Source: JAFDVL01 sp963794955 (GTDB lineage: Bacteria > Acidobacteriota > Blastocatellia > RBC074). Taken from it: a DNA stretch of 64,000 nucleotides. A program made the position numbers and the translations under genes. The notes under the pieces are model-generated. The model was given only the letters and a program-made list of their open reading frames with translations. It was not told the origin of the DNA and made no database searches. This document shows, one piece after another, positions 27,084 to 35,002 of this stretch; position 1 is the first letter of the stretch, and each line of letters opens with the position of its first letter. Where the stretch lies: NCBI GenBank assembly GCA_963794955.1, contig CAWCGF010000026.1:254682-318681 (forward strand), given 5' to 3'.

Positions 27084-29162
27084 TTATCTCCCCGCGCGTT
27101 GTTCCGGCGCTTTTCGATGCTGATCGAGCCAGCCGATGATGTGCAGAATCTTCGACATGTGATGGCTCGGTCGCACCGAGATGCCGTGCGGTTCATCCGG
27201 CACACGCACCAGCACGCTTTCGACGCCAAGTAGCTTTAAGGCTTGATAATACTGCTCTGAATCGGACATCGGCGTGCGGTAATCCGCTTCGCCCGTCAAG
27301 ACCATCGTCGGTGTTTTGACGTTCTTTACGACTGAGAGCAGATTGCGCTTTTCGTAATGTTCGACGTGATCCCAAGGGAAGCCGGGGAACCAATGATTGA
27401 CCGTCCAATTGCCAATGTCTGACGTCAGCACAAAGCTATACCAATTGATGACCGGATACACCGTGACTGCCGCGCGAAATCGCGGCGTGCGCCCAATCAT
27501 CCAACACGTCAACACACCACCACCACTGCCGCCCGTGACATACAATTGCTCGGTATCCACATATCCTCTGGCAATGACTGCATCTACGCCGGAGTTCAAA
27601 TCATAAAAGTCATCGCCCGGATAAGCCTTGTCAATCAGGTTGCCAAACTCCTTGCCGTAACTGGTCGAGCCGCGCGGGTTCGTATACAGCACGACATAGC
27701 CACTGGCCGCCATTAATTGTTTTTCCAGATCAAAGCGGTCGCCGTAATTCGCGTGTGGCCCACCGTGAATTTCCAGAATCAACGGATATTTTTTCGCGGG
27801 ATCGAAGTTCGGCGGCTTGATGATCCAGCCGTGCGTTTTGCGTTTATCTTTAGAAGATTCGTACCAAATCTCTTCGACCTGACCGAGTGCTTTGCCAGCG
27901 AAGACATCGGCGTTCACCGTCGTGAGAACGTTCAACTCGCCTTTATTCAACCAGCCTGCCGCAATGTCGCCCGGCACATCAGGGCGGCTGTACGTCGTAG
28001 CGAAAGCGCCGTTGCTGGCGACGGTAAACGTAGGCGCACCACCTCCGGCATTGAACCCGCCGCCGAGATTGCGCCCGATCTGCTTGACCTTGCCGTCCAG
28101 CGTCGTAAAGTACAGCCCCGTATTGCCTTGATCGGCGGTCGTAAAGTAAAGGCCACGGCCATCCGCTGCCCAGCGTGGACTGCCAACATCACGATCAAAG
28201 CTACCGGTAATCAACCGTGCATTGCTGCCATCTCGATTCATCACATAAAGCTTCGTCACTTCGTAGGCTTGCAGCTTGTCATCAAAGCCGGTGTAGGCAA
28301 TGAATTTTCCATCGGGCGAAACTTCGGGCGCGCCGTCCGGGCCTTTGCGCGCCGTCAACGCTTTGACCGCACCATCCGCGACAGAAAATTCATAGAGGTC
28401 TGTATTGATCGGATCGAGTTCCCAATCGGCATTGCGATTCGCTGAGATCAGCAAGGCTTTGCTGTCTGGCGTCCACACCGCATCGCTTGAGCGAAAGGCT
28501 AATCCGCCGTGCTGAAATTTGCCGCCGGAAAGCTGACGTGGTGTACCCCCTTCTGCAGGCAACACAAACAACTGCGTGTAGCCAGGTTTCAAATAGCCTG
28601 CGCCATTGAAGCGATAGACAAGCTTGTCTATCACCTTCGCCGGTTCCGCCCATTTCGCGCCTTCGGGCGGCGCAGGCATTTTGATGATCGAAGCGGGCGT
28701 ATCCGGCACGAGCATGGTGAATGACAGCCATTTGCCATCGGGCGACCACGTCACGCCAGCAGGCACTTGCGTCAAATTCGTAAGCTTCGCCGTTTGCCCC
28801 GAATCCATCCAACGCCGATAAATTTGCGCTGCGCCATCACGACTTGAGACATAAAGAAGCTGCTTGCCGTCGGGCGACCAGCGCGGATTCGTGTCATTGA
28901 AATTGCCCGTCGTAATGGGGCGATTGTCCGAACCGTCGAAATTAATGATCCACAAATTCGAATAGCGTTTATCAGTCATTATGTCCGCGAATTGACGCAC
29001 GTAAATGATCTGTTTGCCGTCTGGCGAAATTTGCGGATCGGCGGCAAGTTCGAGATGGAAAATGTCGTTGATTGTTAATTTGTTGGTTTGGGCGAAAAGC
29101 GAGAAAGAACAAATTACGATGAGAGAGATGACAAAGAAACTTTTTATTATCGGGCTACACAT
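27084..29162 (-). CDS. exported S9 family oligopeptidase (GGSGGG type)
   Basis: A 692-residue S9 peptidase. The ATG at 29162 follows AAGGAGG and opens a signal peptide (MCSPIIKSFFVISLIVICSF); the in-frame ATG at 29228 would include part of an intergenic palindrome. An N-terminal beta-propeller has repeated ISPDGK/WSPDGK blades. The catalytic Ser is in VTGGSGGGVLTCWMIGR, the Asp in VLTGEADYRTPMSDSE and the His in RVPDEPHGISVRPS. It is a close paralogue of the enzyme at 21840 and shares its Gly-for-Tyr nucleophile motif. It would degrade oligopeptides outside the inner membrane. Confidence 0.93.
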   Translation of the reverse strand: MCSPIIKSFFVISLIVICSFSLFAQTNKLTINDIFHLELAADPQISPDGKQIIYVRQFADIMTDKRYSNLWIINFDGSDNRPITTGNFNDTNPRWSPDGKQLLYVSSRDGAAQIYRRWMDSGQTAKLTNLTQVPAGVTWSPDGKWLSFTMLVPDTPASIIKMPAPPEGAKWAEPAKVIDKLVYRFNGAGYLKPGYTQLFVLPAEGGTPRQLSGGKFQHGGLAFRSSDAVWTPDSKALLISANRNADWELDPINTDLYEFSVADGAVKALTARKGPDGAPEVSPDGKFIAYTGFDDKLQAYEVTKLYVMNRDGSNARLITGSFDRDVGSPRWAADGRGLYFTTADQGNTGLYFTTLDGKVKQIGRNLGGGFNAGGGAPTFTVASNGAFATTYSRPDVPGDIAAGWLNKGELNVLTTVNADVFAGKALGQVEEIWYESSKDKRKTHGWIIKPPNFDPAKKYPLILEIHGGPHANYGDRFDLEKQLMAASGYVVLYTNPRGSTSYGKEFGNLIDKAYPGDDFYDLNSGVDAVIARGYVDTEQLYVTGGSGGGVLTCWMIGRTPRFRAAVTVYPVINWYSFVLTSDIGNWTVNHWFPGFPWDHVEHYEKRNLLSVVKNVKTPTMVLTGEADYRTPMSDSEQYYQALKLLGVESVLVRVPDEPHGISVRPSHHMSKILHIIGWLDQHRKAPEQRAGR

Positions 29163-29191
29163 AGCTTCCTCCTTATATGTACAGCAAAAGA

Positions 29192-29276
29192 TGTACAGCA
29201 AACTTTCCAGTTTGCTGATGACATTCACAGCAGTCCGTTAGTAGAGATAACCGCAAACTGGAAAGTTTGCTGTACA
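29192..29276. repeat. 24-base perfect inverted repeat
   Basis: Arms 29192..29215 and 29253..29276 are perfect inverses (core AGCAAACTTTCCAGTTTGC) around a 37-base loop. The words ATGTACAGCAAA occur once more just upstream (29178..29189). It separates two S9 peptidase genes on the same strand, placed just upstream of the 27084..29162 gene. Confidence 0.85.
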
Positions 29277-29282
29277 CTTTAA

Positions 29283-31376
29283 TCACTGCGCTGCATTTTG
29301 TTTGCGATTCAAATACTGCTCCCACCACTTCATTTCCTGATAGTAGCGATGCACCGTATTCCATGGCGTCCAACCGCCATGATACGAATCGGGATAGCGA
29401 ATGAATTTTGCAGGTACGCGGCGTTTCTTCAACGCCATGTACATCTGCTCTGCCTGTTCAATCGGCACGCGAATGTCGGCTTCGCCATGCACGAACAGGG
29501 TGGGCGTTGTTACGTTCCCGGCATAAACGATGGGCGAGAGCTTGAGCAATAACTCGCGGCTCGTCTCTTCCCAGGGCGCGCCATAAAACTCGGTTTCTTT
29601 TGTGCGTGCCATGTCCGCCGTGCCGTAATTGCTGAGCCAATTCGTGCCTCCCGCGCCTGCGACTGCCGCCGCAAAGCGCGATGTGTGCGTGATGGCCCAG
29701 TTGGTCAGAAACCCACCGTAAGAATAGCCCGTCACGCCCAGGCGACGCTCATCAATTGCATACTGCTTGATCACGTGCTCCACGCCTGCCATCACGTCTT
29801 CGTAATCCAGCACGCCCCAACCACCCCACGTCGCCCACAGAAATTTTTCGCCATAGTTGGTCGAGCCGCGCGGGTTGGTGTACAGCACCGCGTAGCCGTT
29901 CGCCGCCAGCAGTTGAAATGGAAATGAAAAATTGTTGCCATACGCGCCGTGTGGCCCGCCGTGGATGTTCAGAATCAACGGATACTTTCCTTTTGCCGGA
30001 TCGTAGCCGCGTGGCAATAACAGCCAGCCTTCGATTTGCGTTCCATCTTTGCTGGGATAAAGAATCCGTTCGGCGCGGCTGAATTGAACTTCACTGACAA
30101 GCGCATCATTCACACCAGAGAGTTTCTTTTCATTTGATCCATCAATGCGCGCGGAAAAGATTTCGGCTGGATGCGCAGGATCAGTTGATGAATAGGCGAT
30201 GCGATCCATAGCATTGGAATAGCTGATGCTATTCAACGTTCGTTCGCCTTGTGTCACTTGCTCGACTGGGCCGCCTGTGGATGGAACACGAAAAAGATGT
30301 GTATTGCCACCGCTACCGCTGCTGAAATACACGAACTTTCCGTTTGCGCTTGCGGTCGGCGCGCTGGGCAATAAATCCCACGCCGCAGTCAGATTTTCCA
30401 GTTGGCCGCCCGCCACAGGCAGGCGGTATAAATCAACCGGCCCGCCCTGCTTCTGCTTGGCTTGAATTACCTGGCTCAATCCCTGTTGCCGACGAAACAG
30501 CACGAAGCGTCCGTCCGGCGACCAGGTTGATGCACTGTGATCGAAGCCATCATCTGTCAATCGTTTTGTCTGACCATCAATCGTGACGATCCATAAATCC
30601 GCACTCTCATACAAATACTCATCACGCTGATGTGCATTGGCTTCGATAAGCAGCGCACCGCTATCTGGTCGCCACGTTGCCGCTTGCACGTTGACGCCCA
30701 GCTTCGTGATTTGCTTTGGCGTGCCGCCTGCACGCGGCACGAGATAAAGCTCTTCCGGTGGCGTTGCCAGCGGGTCACGTGGATCGGGCAAATAGCCGCG
30801 TCCATCGGCACGATAATTCATCCAATCGGCCATCCGGCCTTTGAATCGCTCGTTAACGCGCTGCTCAAACTCTGATGCGTACTGCTTGGGCGCTTGCTTG
30901 CCGGGCGACGTTGGTTTCGTGAAGGCAATCCACTGATTATCCGGGCTGAAGATTGGCATTCCGCCAACACCCCGAAGCTGAAACGCTTCGCTGCCGACTT
31001 GCTCCACCCGCAGGAACCAAATCGGGCTTTCGCTGGCGACACCCGACACCCGGCGGCGCGAGACAAATGCCAGCAACTTGCCGTCAGGACTCCAACGCGG
31101 ATTCGTTGCACTGAACGCAGGATCGGTAAGACGTGTAGGAGCGGAGGAACCGTCAGTAGCGGCGAGCCAGATTTCGCTCTGCCTGCGATTTTCGGCCTCG
31201 ATCAGAGAACTGCGGACAAACGCCACCCAACGACCATCCGGCGAGATGACCGGGTTGTCGGCACTTTCGATGCGATAGTAATCCGGCAATTCCAAGGCGC
31301 GCGGTGCCTGCCCCCAACCTGCTGTTGCCAACAGAGCAAGCCAACAAAACATTTGCCAAAGAGTTGTTCTGGTCAT
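29283..31376 (-). CDS. exported S9 family oligopeptidase (GYSYGG type)
   Basis: A 697-residue peptidase with signal peptide MTRTTLWQMFCWLALLATAG and ribosome-binding site AGGAG. Propeller blades carry SPDGRW/SPDGKL motifs (residues 40-400). Catalytic Ser is in VTGYSYGGFLTNWAITH, Asp in VHGEADIRVPIEQAEQ and His in YPDSYHGGWTPWN. It belongs to the acylaminoacyl-peptidase/DPP-IV-like branch and differs from the two GGSGGG enzymes nearby. A large palindrome lies just upstream. It likely works with its neighbours on peptides in the periplasm. Confidence 0.93.
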   Translation of the reverse strand: MTRTTLWQMFCWLALLATAGWGQAPRALELPDYYRIESADNPVISPDGRWVAFVRSSLIEAENRRQSEIWLAATDGSSAPTRLTDPAFSATNPRWSPDGKLLAFVSRRRVSGVASESPIWFLRVEQVGSEAFQLRGVGGMPIFSPDNQWIAFTKPTSPGKQAPKQYASEFEQRVNERFKGRMADWMNYRADGRGYLPDPRDPLATPPEELYLVPRAGGTPKQITKLGVNVQAATWRPDSGALLIEANAHQRDEYLYESADLWIVTIDGQTKRLTDDGFDHSASTWSPDGRFVLFRRQQGLSQVIQAKQKQGGPVDLYRLPVAGGQLENLTAAWDLLPSAPTASANGKFVYFSSGSGGNTHLFRVPSTGGPVEQVTQGERTLNSISYSNAMDRIAYSSTDPAHPAEIFSARIDGSNEKKLSGVNDALVSEVQFSRAERILYPSKDGTQIEGWLLLPRGYDPAKGKYPLILNIHGGPHGAYGNNFSFPFQLLAANGYAVLYTNPRGSTNYGEKFLWATWGGWGVLDYEDVMAGVEHVIKQYAIDERRLGVTGYSYGGFLTNWAITHTSRFAAAVAGAGGTNWLSNYGTADMARTKETEFYGAPWEETSRELLLKLSPIVYAGNVTTPTLFVHGEADIRVPIEQAEQMYMALKKRRVPAKFIRYPDSYHGGWTPWNTVHRYYQEMKWWEQYLNRKQNAAQ

Positions 31377-31423
31377 AAAGGCTCCTGACTATTGAGGCGG
31401 GTGCATGAATCGGACGACATTAG

Positions 31424-31508
31424 CAACAGGGTTAGCGTACCAGGTTTAGCGGGGTCTTCGCTTGGCGAGCGGGAGGCCTAACTAAACCTGGTACGCTAAC
31501 CCCTGTTG
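31424..31508. repeat. long inverted repeat between peptidase and aldolase genes
   Basis: The arms GTTAGCGTACCAGGTTTA (31431..31448) and TAAACCTGGTACGCTAAC (31483..31500) are perfect; they extend outward as CAACAGG/CCCTGTTG with one extra base. The loop has GTCTTCGCTTGGCGAGC. The gap of 172 bases holds nothing else. Confidence 0.85.
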
Positions 31509-31548
31509 ACCAAGCATATTGTGACCTCCAACGTACTCTTCGATTATT

Positions 31549-32277
31549 TCAAGCCGTTGTTGTTGCGAATAAGTCGGGATCACTGCGTCGCAAACCGCGT
31601 AGCAATGCTACCCACGTGTCTTCATAATGCCCGATTTCAAGGTTCGCATCTCTGGTTTGCCGCGCTACGTCAGCACTAAGCACGTCATCGCTGGTCGCAC
31701 CAAATTGCACGGCGATGGCTTGCACGCGGGCAGCGCGCTCGGCCAGCAACGTGTCAATTAAGGCGACACGCAAGTCGCTGCCAACGGCGAGCAGACCGTG
31801 ATTTTTCAGAATCGCCAGCCGTTTGGTGCCGAGTGCTGCGGCAATCGGTGCGGCACCTTCCTCAGAAAAAATCGTGCCGGTAAATTCGTTGTATACCGCT
31901 TGTTCTTCAAACAGAAACGAACCGACTTGATCGTAGATTTCAATCACCTTCCCCAACGCGCTGTAGCTGGTCAGGTAGGGCGGATGTGTATGCACAATCG
32001 CGTTGACATCCACGCGCCGCGTATAAATCGCCGGATGCAAATCAATCGAAGGATTGGCCGCGTGCTTGCCTTCCAGCACTTTGCCGTGCGCGTCTACGCG
32101 TACGACGTCGTCCGGCAGGATGTCGGCAAAATAAAACGGATAGGGATTCGTCCAGAATTCATCGGTGCCGGGAATGCGAACGCTCAAATGGCCGCCGATG
32201 CCATCATCCATCTTTTCATTTGCAATGATGCGACAGGCACAGGCCACATCCAGGCGCAGTTGCTCTTGGTTATTCAT
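31549..32277 (-). CDS. class II aldolase/adducin family protein
   Basis: A 242-residue cytoplasmic protein of the zinc-dependent class II aldolase fold (fuculose-1-phosphate aldolase type). Zinc ligands are visible as HTHPPY and KNHGLL, and the phosphate/acid region as HLSVRIPGTDEF and NPSIDLHPAIYTR. Related proteins are sugar-phosphate aldolases or decarboxylase-like demethylases; the substrate cannot be told. Its ATG overlaps the stop of the upstream PLP enzyme as ATGA, so the two are translationally coupled and probably act in one pathway. Confidence 0.88.
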   Translation of the reverse strand: MNNQEQLRLDVACACRIIANEKMDDGIGGHLSVRIPGTDEFWTNPYPFYFADILPDDVVRVDAHGKVLEGKHAANPSIDLHPAIYTRRVDVNAIVHTHPPYLTSYSALGKVIEIYDQVGSFLFEEQAVYNEFTGTIFSEEGAAPIAAALGTKRLAILKNHGLLAVGSDLRVALIDTLLAERAARVQAIAVQFGATSDDVLSADVARQTRDANLEIGHYEDTWVALLRGLRRSDPDLFATTTA

Positions 32278-33398
32278 AATTTCTCTTTTTGATAGTTACC
32301 TCCAACGACGTAAGTGTATAACTCAGGATCGGTCGCGCCTTCCGTCGCAATCACCAGCACACGCGAAGTGGAATTCAAGCCACTGTCAGCACGCAACGAA
32401 AGTAATGATTCATCCTGAAGAATTGCCAACAAACTCGCCAACCCACAAGCGCCTGCAGCGCCTACCACAAGCGTCGGATCATTCTCGTATGGGCGCGCAA
32501 AGGTTTGCATGGCTTGCGCACACCATTCGTCGTCAATGGCTACGAACGCATCTGCGGCGGCGGAAATAACAGGCAAAGCGAGGGAAGAGGCTTCGCCGCA
32601 GCGCAAACATTCCATCAGTGTGGGCGGTGGATCATCCAGCGTGACAGATTGCCCCGCACGCGCCGCTTCCTGCAAACACGCTGAACCACTTGGCTCACAG
32701 ACGATGAAATACGGGCGCTCCTGGCCATAGCGCCAACATAGCCAGCTTAACGTCGCACAAACCAGGCCACCGACTCCGCCCTGCACCAACACGACATCGG
32801 GGCTGGTCGTCCATTCGCGCTCAGCCTCAGCCATCACTTGCGTGTAGCCCGCTTTGATCCAGCGGGGAATTTGCTCGTAACCTGGCCATGCTGTATCAGA
32901 CACAACGATCCAGCCCTTGGCTTTCGCGTCGTCTGCCGCTTGCCTCACGGCAAAATCGTAATTGCCGCTACTAACGACAACCTCTGCGCCTTCGCTGCGA
33001 ATCGCCTCCACACGCGCTGGCGCGGCATCACACGGCACATAAATTTTTGCCTGTAAGCCACGATCTCGTGCTACGTGCGCCAGAGCGCGACCGTGATTGC
33101 CGGCGGTGGCGGCAACTAAGATCGAATCAGAATTGATCTCCCCGGCAGCCAGCAAACGATCAATGGTGAACGCGACGCCTGTGATTTTGAAGGCGGGCAA
33201 ACCGGCTCGCGCGGTTTCGTCTTTCACGAACAATGCGCCAATGCCAAGGGTCCCAGCCAGCGTTGGCAAGCGCTGCAACGGTGTGGGCTGTAGATTCTTG
33301 TCATAGAACGTGGCGACTTGCGCGTATTCGTCGCGGGTGAATAAGCCCGTTGCTTCCTTCGTGCGCGCGGCAGTATTGATAAAAACGTGGTTTGCCAT
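32274..33398 (-). CDS. diaminopropionate ammonia-lyase-like PLP enzyme
   Basis: A PLP-dependent fold type II enzyme of about 374 residues. The Schiff-base Lys lies in LPAFKITGVAFTIDRLL and the phosphate loop in VQGGVGGLVCATL. The order TPLQRLPTLAGTLGIGALFV, AATAGNHGRALAHVAR, SDTAWPGYEQIPRWIKAGYT and PPPTLMECLRCGE is that of diaminopropionate ammonia-lyase, which turns 2,3-diaminopropionate into pyruvate and ammonia. I take the ATG at 33398 (MANHVFINTAAR); no good ribosome-binding site is seen, and a start further up is possible. The gene overlaps the class II aldolase gene by four bases. A role in catabolising unusual amino acids fits the surrounding peptidases. Confidence 0.87.
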   Translation of the reverse strand: MANHVFINTAARTKEATGLFTRDEYAQVATFYDKNLQPTPLQRLPTLAGTLGIGALFVKDETARAGLPAFKITGVAFTIDRLLAAGEINSDSILVAATAGNHGRALAHVARDRGLQAKIYVPCDAAPARVEAIRSEGAEVVVSSGNYDFAVRQAADDAKAKGWIVVSDTAWPGYEQIPRWIKAGYTQVMAEAEREWTTSPDVVLVQGGVGGLVCATLSWLCWRYGQERPYFIVCEPSGSACLQEAARAGQSVTLDDPPPTLMECLRCGEASSLALPVISAAADAFVAIDDEWCAQAMQTFARPYENDPTLVVGAAGACGLASLLAILQDESLLSLRADSGLNSTSRVLVIATEGATDPELYTYVVGGNYQKEKL

Positions 33399-33600
33399 CA
33401 AGCGAGTCGTGGTAACGCGGACGCCGCCGCAATAAGACAAAACCGCGCTGTGACAAAGGCGGCACCGCGCGCAAATTTTTGCTGTCTTCGGAGCATGGAG
33501 AAATCCTTTCTATCAGCAAATCAGATCGTCAGTTTTGGTTCAGGACAGGCAAGCGAACTATGGCACTGTTGGCGGGATTTGGCAATAAAGACAGAGGGAA

Positions 33601-33695
33601 ACGGGGAGTGGGGGAGAAAGGGAGTGGGGAGATGAAGAGAAGGGGAGATTGGGCGGCTGTTCCCCACTCCCTTTCTCCTCATCTCCCCTTCTCTT
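33601..33695. repeat. polypurine inverted repeat near peroxiredoxin 3' end
   Basis: GAGAAAGGGAGTGGGGA (33614..33630) and TCCCCACTCCCTTTCTC (33661..33677) are perfect inverses, with further purine-rich (GATGAAGAGAAGGGGAGA) and pyrimidine-rich extensions either side. It is of the same kind as 26999..27077. The remainder of 33399..33600 shows nothing I can name. Confidence 0.75.
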
Positions 33696-33698
33696 TCA

Positions 33699-34295
33699 TC
33701 ACTTACCAGCTTCCGCCTTCAGTGCTTCTTTCAGCACGTCTTCATTTGACGAACGCACCTTGTAATCCACCTCAATGAACTTCCAGCGCACAATGCCTTG
33801 GCGATCAATCACGTAGGTGGCGGGATGTGGGATAACGCGTTTCGACTTTTCGTTGAGCAAGCCGTAACGATCAATAACGCGATGGTCAATGTCGGATAGG
33901 AGCGGAAAGTCCTGCCCGGCTTTGTCATTGATTTTCTCGCGCATATTTTGCGCTTTGTCGTGGGGGTCAACACTGACGGCCAGAATTTCGACCTGAGCTT
34001 TGGGGGTGTCTTTAAGCAATGATTTCAGCTTTCCAAGCTGAGACGCGCAATACGGTCACCAATGCCCCCGATAAAACACGAGCACGACTGTTTTCTGGCC
34101 GCGATAATCTGACAGCGTAACCGTTTTGCCCGCTTCTTTTTCCAGGGTGAAGTCTGGTGCTTCCTGACCCACGTTGATGCGGTTAAGATCAGCGGGCGGC
34201 AAGGCCTGGGCATCTTTTGGACCAAGTTTGCTTTGTGCGAGTGCTACTCCCACGCCCAGCAGGGCCACGGCGAGCAGCAATTTGAGATGATTCAT
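33699..34295 (-). CDS. exported peroxiredoxin-like selenoprotein (Sec at TGA, UxxC motif)
   Basis: A 198-codon gene of the AhpC/TSA (peroxiredoxin-like) thioredoxin fold, which reduces peroxides. It starts at the ATG at 34295, five bases after AGGAGG, with a signal peptide (MNHLKLLLAVALLGVGVALA). The conserved segment reads VVLVFYRGHW, then TGA (34056..34058), then PYCASQLGKLKSLL in the same frame, continuing to TYVIDRQGIVRWKF and the stop at 33699. Relatives have GHWCPYC here, so codon 80 occupies the peroxidatic Cys position and Cys83 the second position. Cys83 is the only cysteine in the protein. A SECIS-like hairpin lies 14 bases downstream of TGA. The frame is unbroken across TGA, unlike the one-base-insertion breaks elsewhere. 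Sec insertion is inferred, not shown; a substitution error is the alternative. Confidence 0.8.
34025..34041 (-). promoter_or_regulatory. putative bacterial SECIS hairpin
   Basis: On the coding strand, 14 bases after the TGA, TCAGCTT GGA AAGCTGA forms a perfect seven-pair stem with a GGA loop. The loop starts 21 bases after TGA. Known bacterial SECIS elements lie within the coding region with the loop roughly 16-37 bases after UGA and a G early in the loop; this one meets both. It is smaller than the Escherichia coli fdhF element. Confidence 0.65.
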
Positions 34296-34450
34296 ATTTT
34301 CCTCCTGATGAGTAAATATCCAGCGAAACCTGATTTATTCCCGTGCCGCTACTTTATCGTTTCAATTGCCTTTTGGGTAGCGAAGACATTATTCTGTCCC
34401 CCTTGCAATGATGCATTTTTCGTAAAACTACAAACTCTGGGAGCACTCAC

Positions 34451-34993
34451 ATGATCAAACTGAAAGTGAATGGTGTCACACGACAGCACGATGGTGATCC
34501 TGACATGCCGCTGCTATGGTATCTGCGGGACGATCTCGACCTCAAAGGCGCAAAGTTCGGCTGCGGCATGGGACTTTGCGGTGCCTGTACTGTTCACCTG
34601 AACGGCAAAGCCGTGCGCTCCTGCTCGACGCCCGTGTCGGCAGCGGCGAATGCGCAGGTTACAACCTTGGAAGGCTTGTCCACCGATGGAACGCATCCGG
34701 TACAAATAGCGTGGCAGGAAATTGATGTGCCGCAATGCGGTTATTGTCAGGCTGGGCAAATGATGTCGGCTTGCGCGTTACTAGCCAAAAATCCGAAGCC
34801 GACAGACGCTGATATTGATACTGCAATGAACGGCAATCTTTGCCGCTGTGGCACGTACCTACGGGTACGCGCGGCGATTCACAAAGCAGCAGAGTTGACG
34901 GTTTCCAGCAACTCTAAACCAGTGGCCAAACCAGCGGCGAAAGCTTCGGGCGCGGGCGCGAATCTGTTACCCCGCAACGGCGGCAAAAAGTAA
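34451..34993 (+). CDS. 2Fe-2S small subunit of xanthine dehydrogenase-family hydroxylase (copy 1)
   Basis: A 180-residue ferredoxin-like subunit that passes electrons from the molybdenum subunit. Both 2Fe-2S cluster motifs are complete: CGMGLCGACTVHLNGKAVRSC in the plant-type ferredoxin part, and CGYCQAGQMMSACALL ... GNLCRCGTYLRVRAAI in the helical part. The last ~25 residues (SKPVAKPAAKASGAGA) are an Ala/Lys-rich tail not found in copy 2 (45507). Ribosome-binding site GGGAG. It is followed nine bases later by the molybdopterin subunit. This resembles isoquinoline 1-oxidoreductase (IorA) and related two-subunit aldehyde dehydrogenases. The upstream words ACAAACTC.GGGAGCA are shared with copy 2. 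Confidence 0.9.
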   Translation: MIKLKVNGVTRQHDGDPDMPLLWYLRDDLDLKGAKFGCGMGLCGACTVHLNGKAVRSCSTPVSAAANAQVTTLEGLSTDGTHPVQIAWQEIDVPQCGYCQAGQMMSACALLAKNPKPTDADIDTAMNGNLCRCGTYLRVRAAIHKAAELTVSSNSKPVAKPAAKASGAGANLLPRNGGKK

Positions 34994-35002
34994 GGAGGAC
35001 AA

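Noticed and set aside
33699..34019. Separate short peroxiredoxin gene beginning after the TGA
   Set aside because: It would lack the N-terminal half of the fold; the frame is the same as the upstream part, so one gene read through TGA explains it better.
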